Shown here piece after piece: positions 49,401 to 58,996 of a stretch of 64,000 nucleotides of DNA. The DNA comes from Membranipora membranacea (Eukaryota; Bryozoa; Gymnolaemata; Cheilostomatida; Membraniporidae), in NCBI GenBank assembly GCA_914767715.1, contig OU612065.1, positions 17,916,001-17,980,000 of the forward strand, written 5' to 3'. Below the pieces are notes generated by a model. The model worked only from the letters and a program-made list of their open reading frames with translations. It made no database searches and had not been told where the DNA came from. Every line of letters begins with the position of its first letter. Position 1 is the stretch's first letter. Made by a program: the position numbers and the translations under genes.

Positions 49401-52400
49401 TGTTGTATCCGTTTCCATGATGATTGTTGTTGTATCCGTATCCGTGGTGCTTGTTGTCGTATCCATATCCGTGGCCCTTGTTGGTGACCTCGTAGGAGCC
49501 GCTAGCCTCAACCTTGTTGCCATAAGCATCCTTGGTCTCCATGCTGTAACTTCCCTCCTCCTTGTGGGCTACTTTGTTGTATCCGTATCCGTGGTGCTTG
49601 TTATCGTATCCATATCCGTGGTTCTTGTTGGTGACCTCGTAGGAACCACTGGCCTCGACCTTGTTGCCATAAGCATCCTTGGTCTCCAGGCTATAGCTAC
49701 CCTCCTCCTTATGGGCTGGTTTTTCATAACCATATCCGCTGTGGCGGTAGCTAAAATTAATATTATTTTTTGAGGTAATTGGGTAAAACTCGCACAAGAT
49801 AATGTTACAAGCATTTGGAATATGACTGCTCCCCTATTAGAGGATGTAACAGTTCGGCTATGTTATTTAGTTTTTTACCTGCATGTGTACATAAATGAAC
49901 ATATGCGTACATATTTCAAAAAAACTATGATGTTATTATCATTGTACATAAAAATTAGCGCACCAGATACTTTCACTTAGAAATTTAACAGAAAAAAAAC
50001 TCTGGATATACTTAGATGATACAATATAATGGATCTTTCATCTCGAGTTTGAAATACTGCAGATTATTATTGGAAATTCATCAGCAACATTTGAAAATAA
50101 ATTATGACCGTTTTCAACATGTTATATTAAGATCATAAGAAACAGAGACTTACCCAGAGCCAAAGGCAACAGCAAGAATCGCTACTCCAACGATGAGAAC
50201 CTTCATGATGTCTAAATTGAAAGAAAGAGAAACCTAAATTATAGCCAAAAATTAATCAAGATAAAATAAAATAAAAAATATGCTTTAAATATCTATAGGC
50301 ATGAATGATTCAAGTGGATAGAAAGCAGTGCGTTTACTTTCTCAACATCAATCTAAAATTAGTGTTGTTATTGTAAGCCGCCAGATAAGACACCAAATGT
50401 ATATCCAGCTGAAATATGTTAAATCCTTAAGATCATTCTTAACTTACCTTGGATGTTTATTGCTTCACTGATGAGTCAGGAATGCTGATGAAAACTTTCC
50501 CAGTGCCTTTTATACTATTTCCAATGTCTGTTTCGGCCTATATCTGCATCGAGACCCTACCTTCCCGGATCCTTGCCATATCGCTCCTGGCTATGAAAAC
50601 TTACTGGGGTAGGTTAAATGGTGCACCTGCCTTCCTCATATATATTTAATTCCGCCCGCCAGTTATGATGACCAAGGGCGACATAGGGAAGTTAATAGTT
50701 GAGCTTATAAAATCAAAATTATATCATTGCTACCTGCTATAGGTCTGATCAAGTTGCTGCCCAATAATTACTGGATCTAAAAGCTTACGGATTAATGGAT
50801 AATATAACTACTGTGTATTTATGAGTATACCTCAGAGCCATTTTTCTTGACAGATCAGCAGTTTTTATTTGAGACCACCAGTTGTGAAATATGCAATGTC
50901 ATTTAATCGAATGCCAATTTTGATCCCAAAATTACTGCATGTCATGTTAAGCAGTTTATTTGCATGGCGGAACGCCCTAACATGTGGCCCCAAAATAATT
51001 TGTGTAATTACTACATTGACATTCATTAAGTTGATTGTATTTTTTTTTCTACAATCTTTTGCCATAAGTCACAAAAAACAAGACCAGGAAACAAATACAG
51101 TTGCCATAATTTAAACGATTATGGATAAAACATGTTATATCAACAAGAAGTATCAGTTTGATTTAACCAGTGAAATCTATACACTTTGTGTAAGTGTGCA
51201 TATGGAAAAAAAGTAGGTATCCCCCAGCTAATAAAAATATTATTTAGAAAGATAACTTAGGAAAATTTTCTTTTTCATTTTGTTAATAAGTGTTTTTTTT
51301 TCAGTTTTAATCCTGTTGGACCAAGGAGTTAGAGACATCAAACTCCTTGGTTGGACGTTCACATATAAGCATCTTTTATTATAATTCAGGACTAGTGATT
51401 TTACTGTTTTACTTTATAGCCTGAAATTTACAAAGTACCGCCAGTTTTCCGCCAGATGCAGTGTAGAGATGATCGTAGGAAATACTCGGAATATCATAAG
51501 GATGATGAGCATCTGGTTAACTCTTATGGATTCGTGGAGACATATGACAGGCCGTCAGATATAGTAATGTCCCGTGGTATACGTCACATGAAGGACACAT
51601 TTGTAAACAAAGCTGCTCAAAACTCCAAAAATAGTGAGATATTTATAACACAATTCATCTTGATCTGATTTGTTTGCTCCTGATTAAGCCCTTACATTTT
51701 GTATGGCACATAAATTGACATCCTTCTAAGGTTAAAATGTATACCCATCAGTTTAGCCATCATATTTTAATGTTCATGAGGAAATTAAATTTTAAAACAC
51801 AGTATTTTCAAGTCCACAATGCAAATATAGTATCTGTAGCCGGGCAAATCTCAATTGTTGGCAGAAACCTTTTCTAGATTTGAAGTGGATTGAAATTATT
51901 TGTAAATATTCCAGTTGCTCCACTCTCTGGCTCGGATGACTTGTCTTTCCTAATTGACTGCTTCCATCTACCTATTAGCTTTTAAAAACAGGTGTGACAA
52001 ACACCCATCGGCCTAATGATACACCTTCATGTGAAATTATATTGTGCCCTTTTCAGCCTCACAACAAAGCCGACAAAAGCCTCAGGTCAGCCGATACGTG
52101 GTGCCATCATATCTGGAAAAGGAAATTGATTCCAGTCAGCCATCTTCCAAACAAGGCAATGATATCGATATGCAGAAACAGATTGTTACTGATCAGCTTC
52201 AGTGTTCTCCGAGAAAATCTCCCCGTCCTTCGAGCTCACAGCCACCCGTCATACCCGCTAGTCAACCCAAAGCAAAATTAGAATCTAGTCAGCGACCAGA
52301 GTCAAATCCAGTTCTTAATCAGCAACCTAGTCTTCAGACGTCTCCACCCAACTCTTGCCAACTTGCAGTCGGGACTAATGTTTCTGGAGTTGAAGCTGCC

Positions 52401-55400
52401 AGTGGCTTGCTGTCACCAAGTATGAAAGCAGCTCATTCTCCTCTAAAACATCACAGAGCAGTAGCAGCCTCCACTAACTGCTCTCCTCCTACTAATATAG
52501 GAGGTAGGTCGACGAACAATGCAAATGATTACACTGTTAAGCAATTTTTTTCTCCGTACCAATACCAACGCTTAGTGATTTATTATTCATTTAGTAATAA
52601 AGGGTCATTTGCTAACAACTTATAACACTCCTTATTTGTAACATTTCTGAACATTTTATGTAGAATCGTTATTGTTATTTTATAGAACGTGATAACTATT
52701 TACCTGCCCAATCTAGTCCGCCAGTCAAGAAAGAAGAGAAAACAGCCTGGAGTCCACTGTAAGTTGTGATGATTGTTAAGAGTATGTAAAGTCAAAAAGA
52801 AACATGAAATCTGGGGGAGGCATAAATGGTCCATCTTCAGAAAAATTGGTTGCAGTTTTTTGTTGTAAACTCATGGGTGAAGAACTGATAAATACATACA
52901 TAAATTTTACAGTATCATACTCTATGCACTGGCAGTGGGACCAAACAAATGTGGTGAAAATGGTTTTAATTTAAATTTGATTTTTAAAATTCTAAATTTC
53001 CCAGAAATATTTTTTTTACAGTTCCGGTATCACAGTCAAAGACAAAACATAAGGAAATTTGCATCAGCACTCCATTTTCCATTTTTTCAACTATAAATTT
53101 GATTGGTTTCATAACAGAATTTTTTCGCATATTGTAGCCCTGAACAACCGCCGGAGACAGAGTTTGAGCAGCTCACAAAGCAAATGATGGGAGTAAGAAG
53201 AAGAAATGCAAGGTACATTTTAATTATACCCCGCTGTGCCCACTGGCAGGTGTTCAATCACTGTATCTTGTGACGTGTAATAGTAAAACCTGCTTATTAA
53301 AAAAAATGACAATGAAATAGCAGAATTGTTTTTTTTTCTGAAGTCACGCTGTTGGATGCAGCGATGATTACAGTGTTATGGATTTGCGAGATGTTAGTTA
53401 TTATGCTGTAACTTAATATGCCCAGTACCGTGAGATATTGCTGCTGGGGAAAGGCATAAATTGTTTGCTATTTAATTGACGGCACACTGATTGGCGTCAT
53501 AAAACTCATTCATTTGATCGCATCACCGTGTCATCTTGTATTAGGAGCTTTATGCGAGGTGGGAATGAAAAATATAAGACAAGATTGAAGTTAAAAATGG
53601 TCTGCTCATGTGTAAAAAGAATAATTCAATTAGCAGAAATATTTTTCCAAAGCAAACTTAGTTGTAATGGTATTACAACAGTTTGATCGTTTGTACGCAA
53701 TCGCATGCAATTTTAAGCTATATGATATGATATGATTTGTAATTTTTTTCTTTACATTTTATCCCAGGCCGGTTTGCGTAGCTCGAGGTAGGTCAATGCA
53801 CTTCCCCTCATCACTAACTGGTGCTGCTGCCCCAGCTGTTGGCATCATGTCATCAGATGAGGATCGTATGTTTGTACCGAGGAGGCCTTCGGCGTCTGGA
53901 TTAGCTGATTTATCCAGCACAGGTCCTGCAGGAGAAGGAGGAGGAGATTCCGATAGCGGTGTGGATAGCGGACCTGGAAAATCTAGGAAATTCAGCAACA
54001 TGGAAAATTCACTTCTAAACAGTCTGGTAGGTGAACCATTGTTCAACTCGAGAGCAATATATTATAAGAAGTAGATTAAAGAATACTATAGTAAATTTTC
54101 CAATTCCTGATATTTTCGGTGTTCATATTCGTAATTACACTGGAATAGCAGTCACTCTGATCGGACCGCTCTTAGTAGACAGATACACTGAGACTTGCAT
54201 TGTCTCCATATAGCCGTAGAGTCTGTATGTATATTACTGGTGTGTGAGGGAGCATGCTAATGAGACAACCCTGGTGTTATGTTACCAAATCAAAATATCA
54301 TATCAATGCTCAGCCCTTGATCTATCTCGGTGATCCACTAACGAGCAGACTTTGTTTGACTAAAAAGTTTTAAATACATTCGATGCTGCCTATGATATAA
54401 CGAAGAGGTAGTTTATAATTAAGGACTTGAATTTTCTATTTGCCATATCACATGATGATGATGGCTGAATGTTTTATTGACAGGGAGTGACAGCTGGGTT
54501 CCAGAATGTTGAGATGATGGGTTGTGCTCCTATCTCAGTGGGTGAAATACCAGAAGGGTTCGATATTAGGAATGCTAGCCTGAGTGACCTCAAACGACTC
54601 AGGGAAGGGAAACTGACGCCCAGTGAGCTGAAGGTATATACGTCATATTAAACATCTATCATGGAAAACTGTTAGATGTTGTGTATGGTAATGTTTCACA
54701 ATAAATTGGTTGGCAGTGATTTCGGGTTTATGGATGGCAGGCAAAATTTGTTTGACCATTTATATTTCTACATTTGTACCATTAACTTCAGCTTTTTTAT
54801 TGTGATTATCACAACACTCAACTCAAAGCTGCAAAGCTAAATTTTATAACCTGCCAAAGACTATTATTTAGTTTAATTTTGTCCCTGAGACTTGACCTAA
54901 CTCGCCTCTGTATACTGTCATCTCAAGCAAAACTTGCTTTAACTTCAAAGGTTATTGGTTCATATCTATTTGTTTCTTTTCGCAGGTGCCGGAGGAGACA
55001 AGGCAATCACCACGGAAGTCTTCTCACCACATACCTGTAGTCAGACATGTTTTACACAACGATGGGACTGTAGAGGATCTCGATAGTGGATTCAGACATC
55101 TCTCACTGTCACCAGGCCAGGTGACATCTCAACAAGAATCTCCCCGTGTGAGGTATGAAAGTGAAACATGTTATCATTAGCCTGTGTCACTTGAGACTGT
55201 TTCAACTTGACTTGTAACGAAACCTGTTTGCTATGCTATTGATAGACCTCTATGGGTATGTCCCCCTTTCCTTTGTTGAGCAGTCTAAGTTTCACCCTGT
55301 CAAGGGAGATAAAGCCCTGCATAGAAGTCTTGATGGCTACATGTTGAAAGTATCGATACCTGTTGCGAGTCAACCAACGTCCATTCTGCCTAATCTAGAT

Positions 55401-55581
55401 ATACTCGGTTTATTTTAGCGCACCAGCAGGAAACACAGTCAATCGTTCACCACTCCAGCAACACCATGTCAGGAATCAAACTTCTCAGAGCCCTACTGCT
55501 CAATCTCAGCACTCTCAGCCATTCACTCCTCCACTTCTGAATGCAGGCCATGCTGAGGACGAGGATATTGTATGGGATTGA
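34425..55581 (+). CDS. EXD1: EXD1-like protein: LSm domain plus degenerate 3'-5' exonuclease domain
   Basis: EXD1 is an RNA-binding partner of TDRD12 in animal piRNA production and is related to Egalitarian. Exons: 34425-34539, 35061-35135, 35518-35572, 36037-36227, 36605-36789, 37193-37297, 37656-37736, 38275-38418, 38904-39107, 51420-51633, 52057-52503, 52686-52758, 53138-53212, 53768-54026, 54484-54633, 54986-55152, 55419-55581; all GT-AG and in phase, total 900 residues (human about 514). Residues 1-70 form an LSm-like domain (MAAYIGHTVTVELKNSGGKF). Residues about 150-350 match the DEDD exonuclease fold (CRHGTLCWIQIAT, VIHDCRWLSDLL, VRLLNIFDTQ). The Exo I D-x-E is A-S-T at residues 191-193, Exo II Asp246 is kept, and the Exo III Asp appears lost. 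The tail after about 460 is Ser/Pro/Gln-rich and probably disordered. Intron 9 (12.3 kb) contains two genes on the other strand. Confidence 0.93.
34680..35010 (-). repeat. Possible degraded SINE
   Basis: On the minus strand an A-box-like TGGTCTAGTGGTTTAA near 35000 and a B-box-like AGTTCGATTTT suggest a tRNA-derived head, but spacing and bases are poor. It lies in EXD1 intron 1. Confidence 0.25.
35218..35345. mobile_element. Short MITE with TCAAGTTTG-type ends
   Basis: About 128 bp with terminal inverted repeats: left GGTCAAGTTTGCCTG and right (minus strand) GGTCAAGTTTG with a 10-bp addition then CCTGCATTTGG, both running into GCTCCCCC. It lies in EXD1 intron 2. Related sequence occurs at 32067-32390, and one end alone near 20063-20100. 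Confidence 0.7.
35839..35857. repeat. Poly-C tract
   Basis: A run of about 19 C in EXD1 intron 3. A shorter C run lies near 37507-37517. Simple sequence, possibly length-variable and prone to assembly error. Confidence 0.85.
36908..36962. repeat. TA-rich simple repeat
   Basis: TATA/CTATA dinucleotide-type tract in EXD1 intron 5; no other signal seen. Confidence 0.8.
39173..39269. mobile_element. Foldback MITE flanked by TA
   Basis: Arms begin GCCTTGTCACGCGGCTAC (left) and, on the minus strand, GCCTTCTCACGCAGCTAC (right), then GTTTGGTTTGG in both. It is flanked by TA on each side (39173-39174 and 39268-39269), as in Tc1/mariner-type MITEs. Located near the 5' end of EXD1 intron 9. Confidence 0.7.
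39612..39705 (-). repeat. tRNA-like sequence / SINE head
   Basis: On the minus strand, ATGGCTGCTGAATGGTTAGC resembles a long-variable-arm tRNA A box, and CCGGG-TTTGAGG-CCCGG forms a perfect T arm with B box. T-rich sequence follows. Acceptor strands pair only partly, so a SINE head or tRNA pseudogene is more likely than a working tRNA-Leu/Ser. Confidence 0.5.
39775..39818. repeat. Four tandem 11-bp repeats
   Basis: CCTCCCGAAAT in four consecutive copies (the third ends AAAA), in EXD1 intron 9 downstream of the large repeat-protein gene. Function unknown. Confidence 0.9.
40157..45242 (-). CDS. Large secreted Tyr/Gly/His-rich repeat protein (copy A)
   Basis: Unrecognised secreted protein of about 997 residues. 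Coding exons: 45242-45190 (MKVLIVGVAILAVALGA, signal peptide), 43295-40366 (one 2.93-kb exon), 40167-40157 (completes G-R-W-stop). A 5'-UTR exon ends at donor 45510. The body is 17 tandem units of about 46-60 residues. Each has a conserved block (SYSMETKDAYGNKVEASGSY) followed by a variable linker of NHGYGYNNKHAGYGYNTP type. After the last unit come an Arg/Gly/Tyr segment and a conserved tail (GIAGLAQN, RGAGY, GGRGLRHGLGNGRW). Cysteine is essentially absent. Composition and repeats suggest an extracellular structural, adhesive or mucus-like material; that is inference. AATAAA at 39904-39909. It lies antisense inside EXD1 intron 9, and its paralogue is 3 kb away in the same orientation. Confidence 0.92.
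40640..43270 (-). repeat. Coding tandem repeat array, 17 units (copy A)
   Basis: Minisatellite-like array of roughly 140-180-bp units inside one exon. Units 2-11 mostly carry EEASYSIETKDA, while units 1 and 12-16 carry EEGSYSMETKDA. Unit 17 is the variant SYSMETRDAYGRK that also closes the array in copy B. Long antisense and shifted frames across the array are artefacts of the repetition. Confidence 0.92.
45568..45576 (-). promoter_or_regulatory. TATA box of repeat-protein gene A
   Basis: TATAAAAGG on the minus strand, about 30 bp before the expected start of a short 5'-UTR exon that ends at donor 45510 (CAACCTAG then gtgagt). The UTR contains CATTCCTGAC and TCAGTGAA. The same box, spacing and UTR words occur before gene B. 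Confidence 0.75.
48395..50206 (-). CDS. Secreted Tyr/Gly/His-rich repeat protein (copy B)
   Basis: Paralogue of copy A, about 423 residues. Coding exons: 50206-50154 (MKVLIVGVAILAVAFGSG, signal peptide nearly identical to A), 49750-48543, 48405-48395 (completes G-R-W-stop); a 5'-UTR exon ends at donor 50448. The body has six units: SYSMETKDAYGNKVEASGSY blocks separated by GHGYGYNNKHHGYGYNNNHH-type linkers richer in His than in A. It ends with the RDAYGRK variant unit, an Arg/Gly/Tyr segment (GGYGRRGGYGRRGRRHGG) and the shared tail (GIAGLANN, RGAGYGHGG, LGHGRW). The phases and the tiny last exon match A exactly. AATAAA at 48175-48180. Likely an extracellular structural protein; no family recognised. 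Confidence 0.92.
48820..49720 (-). repeat. Coding tandem repeat array, 6 units (copy B)
   Basis: Three internal units are almost identical, including the linker with NNNHHGNGYNKVA, suggesting recent duplication or gene conversion. The first and last units are more divergent. Confidence 0.9.
50506..50514 (-). promoter_or_regulatory. TATA box of repeat-protein gene B
   Basis: TATAAAAGG on the minus strand, the same sequence and layout as the box at 45568-45576, followed by CATTCCTGAC and TCAGTGAA before the first donor (50448). Farther upstream both genes share CTCCTGGC followed by CACCTGC (near 50590-50630 and 45665-45715) and CCCAATAATTA (near 50760 and 45820). Confidence 0.75.
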
Positions 55582-56998
55582 ATCTCAATGGTGCCTAACC
55601 CACCTCACTGCAATAGAATACATCAAAATACTCATAGAGATATGTATAAAAACTCTCATTTTAATTGAAATGTGTTGTAAATAGTTTTGCTGAAACCAGT
55701 AGTAAATTGTTCCCTTATGATATGACATTAACAAATCTTACATACAAAGGTATATAGCAAATCTGAAGAGATTACGTACCAAATGGAAAAACAAAAGTTC
55801 AATCTTGCTGATAAGCAAATACTGTAACACCAAAAAGTAAAAAAGTTATTAATCTGTTGCTGAAGTCATCTCGTCACATTACCTGTCTCAATGATAACAA
55901 TCATCTCAATACTAGACAAGTTAACCGGTTTAGGGCTTTAAAAATGAAATCACACCTACAGTATTCTGTCACCTATGGGAATTTTAGACTTCAGAGTAAA
56001 TACATATGGATATACTTTGCAACATGTGCTCACTCAGGGTAATGATAATTTGAATCATTTACTGGCCTCAACTGCCTAACAAAGCTAGTCAGAGAAATCT
56101 CCTGAGCAAGAAACAAGTTTGAAATAACCTGTGTTGTTGGTGGCAGTCACCTTTATCAGCCTTACAAGCTCACAGGATAACTGTAACTGTGCTGTGGTAT
56201 TACATCGTGCCCTCTGAAACTTTCTTTTTTTAATTTATATTGGGTGTACGTTGGACATACCAGACCTCCGAACTTCTTCTGGGCGTGTTTAGAAAAAAGG
56301 TTTCAAGTCATATTCCCACTTCAACTATGCACTCCTATATTGGTAAGACTAATGGCAGTTTTAGGGCTGTAGTGTCTCAAAAAACCAAAAAGTTGTGCGT
56401 GTTTTGTTAGATTGCGCAAACATTGTTTCAAAAGCCCGATCGACAATTTATATCGGTGTATTGGACCAAGTCACAGAATTACCAATACTCAACAGATACT
56501 ATGCAATCTTATATCTGAGTTTAAATTTGAAAAAGAAATAATATAAAAAATTATTATTATAGAAAAATTATTATTACAAACAAAATTATTATAAATAAAA
56601 AAAAATTATAATAAAAAAAATTAAATAAAAAAAAAGAAAAAAATTGAAAAAAGTTAAATGATTTAAAGAGTATCTTTCACTTCAGTCCTGAATGTGTAGT
56701 GAGTGCAGGCCATGCTCACTCCAGTGGGATAAGATTCGGTGATTACTCATGTAATGTGCCTAATACCTTGGATTAAAAATATACTAAAAACTATGTCAAC
56801 TATATAAAAAATGGTAGTTAAATAAAATATAATCTGAATACAATACAAGACATAATATTTTTCGAAACTTAAAACACAATATGGTATGTGCCACATAAAG
56901 GGACTACAAAGTTTCCATCCAAAATGTTTTTTGAACAATGAATAAAATCTCAGTATAATAATAATCTCATCACAGGAAATTGATAACTCATAGTTTTG
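55582..56998. other. Intergenic region between EXD1 and the LRR block
   Basis: Holds the presumed EXD1 3' UTR and an A-rich low-complexity stretch at about 56565-56660. No gene recognised. Confidence 0.5.
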
Positions 56999-58990
56999 AT
57001 ATGTCATGGAAACTAACTATATAATGGAATTAGATTAATTCCCAATGGCTTACCGATGATGAAATTTTCGTTGGTCGTATGACTAGGAAACATTTCAGGG
57101 TACATGTTTACAGGCCTAGAATTTCTCAACACAGTAAACCACACACTTATACAAACACTCTAATATTTTTTTAAAACTTTTATTGACAAGCAATCTTCAT
57201 CATTAAAATGATGTTCTTCCAAGTGTGCCAAAACAAAACAATAATAAATAAAAGAAGAAATATGGATGATAAAGACTAACAATTAAAATTATTATTTTAA
57301 ATACTAAATACAATTTGAAGTATATTATTTTATAAGGTGGATATGAGGATATACCCACGTGAAATCTCTAGTATCGTTTCTGTTATGAACACCGTGACCT
57401 CCATGAGCTTCTGTACTCTGTACACAACTTATGCATGAGGTGCAATCTGCTATCAACAAAAGAGAATTTGTTTAAACCCTGGTTGCCCTTTAAGTAACAA
57501 AGCTCGTAATAAGTAATGTTTAAAAATATAATTTAATAAGAATAAATATCCTTCTTAACTGATCAGGTATGATGTCTTATAGTTATACTTAATATGCAAA
57601 GTAAACTAAAACATAACTAGAATACAAATATTATTTTTAAAAATAGTCATAACAATCAAAGTTATTCAGTCCAGTAACACTAGTATAGAGGTGAAGCTTA
57701 AGAGATTATTCAGTCAGGCAGTTCAGTTAGACCGCACTTTGACGGTTTGGTTTTTTATAAATTGATTTGATCCTCCATGGAATATATCTTCTAATGATGA
57801 ATGATACATTGAACATTTTTAATAAGAAATAACATATAAAAATGCTAAAACGGAATTAAAGTGTCCAAAAAAAAGAAGAAACCCTGATGAAGTTGTACAT
57901 CTGATGGAAGACATCGTAGTTGGGTGTCAGCTGAGATGATGCTCTCTGGTAGACTATTGATGTCACAGCAGCTCATGTAAAGTAAAATGGGTTGTGGCTT
58001 TCATGATTCTTTTTCTGTCATGGATTATAATAAAAAAACAAATAGATAAAACAAAATAATTAAATTGAGTGTGAAGTTAACAAGAAATAAAAACATACAT
58101 ACTGCAATGAATATGAAGAAATTTTGAATATTTTTATATGTAATTATGTAAGCCTACACTTTGGCATTAAGCCCCCTGATAGTTCAGCAAGTATAGACCC
58201 AGTTTCTCGCATCTAACACCTTCAGAGAAGTAAGCTTTCCAATCTGCAAATGGTCAGATTATGCATTATGGCAAATAGTCTAGCAACAAAAGATTATTCC
58301 CATTGTCGGTGAGAAAATGCTCTCTGGTAGACTTTTCAGGTCACAGCAGCTCATGTGAAACAGAATGGGTTGTGGCTTCAACGATTGTTTTTCTGTAAAT
58401 GATTAAACGTAATAAAATAATAAAACAAAATAAAAAAAACATATCATATTTAAACATAACAGTTAGAGTGAAGTAAACAAGAAATAAAGACATATGTACA
58501 GCAATCAAATGAATATAAAATAAACTGCTGGGATAATTTATGGGTCATTTTGTTAGCAAGCACTTCGGCATTAAAGCCTCTGATAGTTCAGCAATTAGTA
58601 TAGACACATTTTCTCACATCTAACACCTTCAGAGATGTAAGCCTTCCAATCTGCATATGGTCAGGTTATGTGTGTAATAGTTTCGGCTCATAAAACTATA
58701 AAATAAAAAAATAACAAAAATATAATCAAAAAACAAGAAATATCATTTGCAGTATTAACCAAAACGGAGAGATTTTAGCATTGTCAAAATAAGAAATACC
58801 ACGATGGTTTCCAATAGAGAATAGACATGCAAGATGGAATATAATGAGCAATCTATCAGCACTACTATAATAACATAAAAAATGCTGACTACAAAGAAAT
58901 AGAAAGCAAATGTGTAATTTTGTTAGCCTGCACATTGCAATGAAAGCCCCTAGTGGTTTTAGCAAGTTGTGATAGTTGTGATTTGCATTT
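56999..58990 (-). pseudogene. Leucine-rich-repeat exon remnants, left block
   Basis: Minus-strand exon-like pieces behind good acceptors encode halves of leucine-rich repeats: IGRLTSLKVLDVRK (from 58650), FHMSCCDLKSLPESIF (from 58392), IGKLTSLKVLDARN (from 58243), YMSCCDINSLPESIIS (around 58000, preceded by an in-frame TGA), then a shorter CGLTELPD piece near 57720. A Cys-rich segment (DCTSCISCVQSTEAHGG) lies at about 57360-57460, and an AATAAA at about 57178-57183 marks the probable 3' end. The LPxSI and IGxLTSLKVLD pattern is the Ras-group/NLR type of LRR. Donor sites are often missing and stops occur, so it is probably decayed, although a rapidly evolving gene is possible. Confidence 0.5.
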
Positions 58991-58996
58991 TCTATT

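Noticed and set aside
48544-49773. 409-codon plus-strand Val/Ser-rich frame opposite copy B
   Set aside because: Antisense shadow of the repeat array. Its regular Val-Ser pattern is simply the complement of the Tyr/Asn/His codons.
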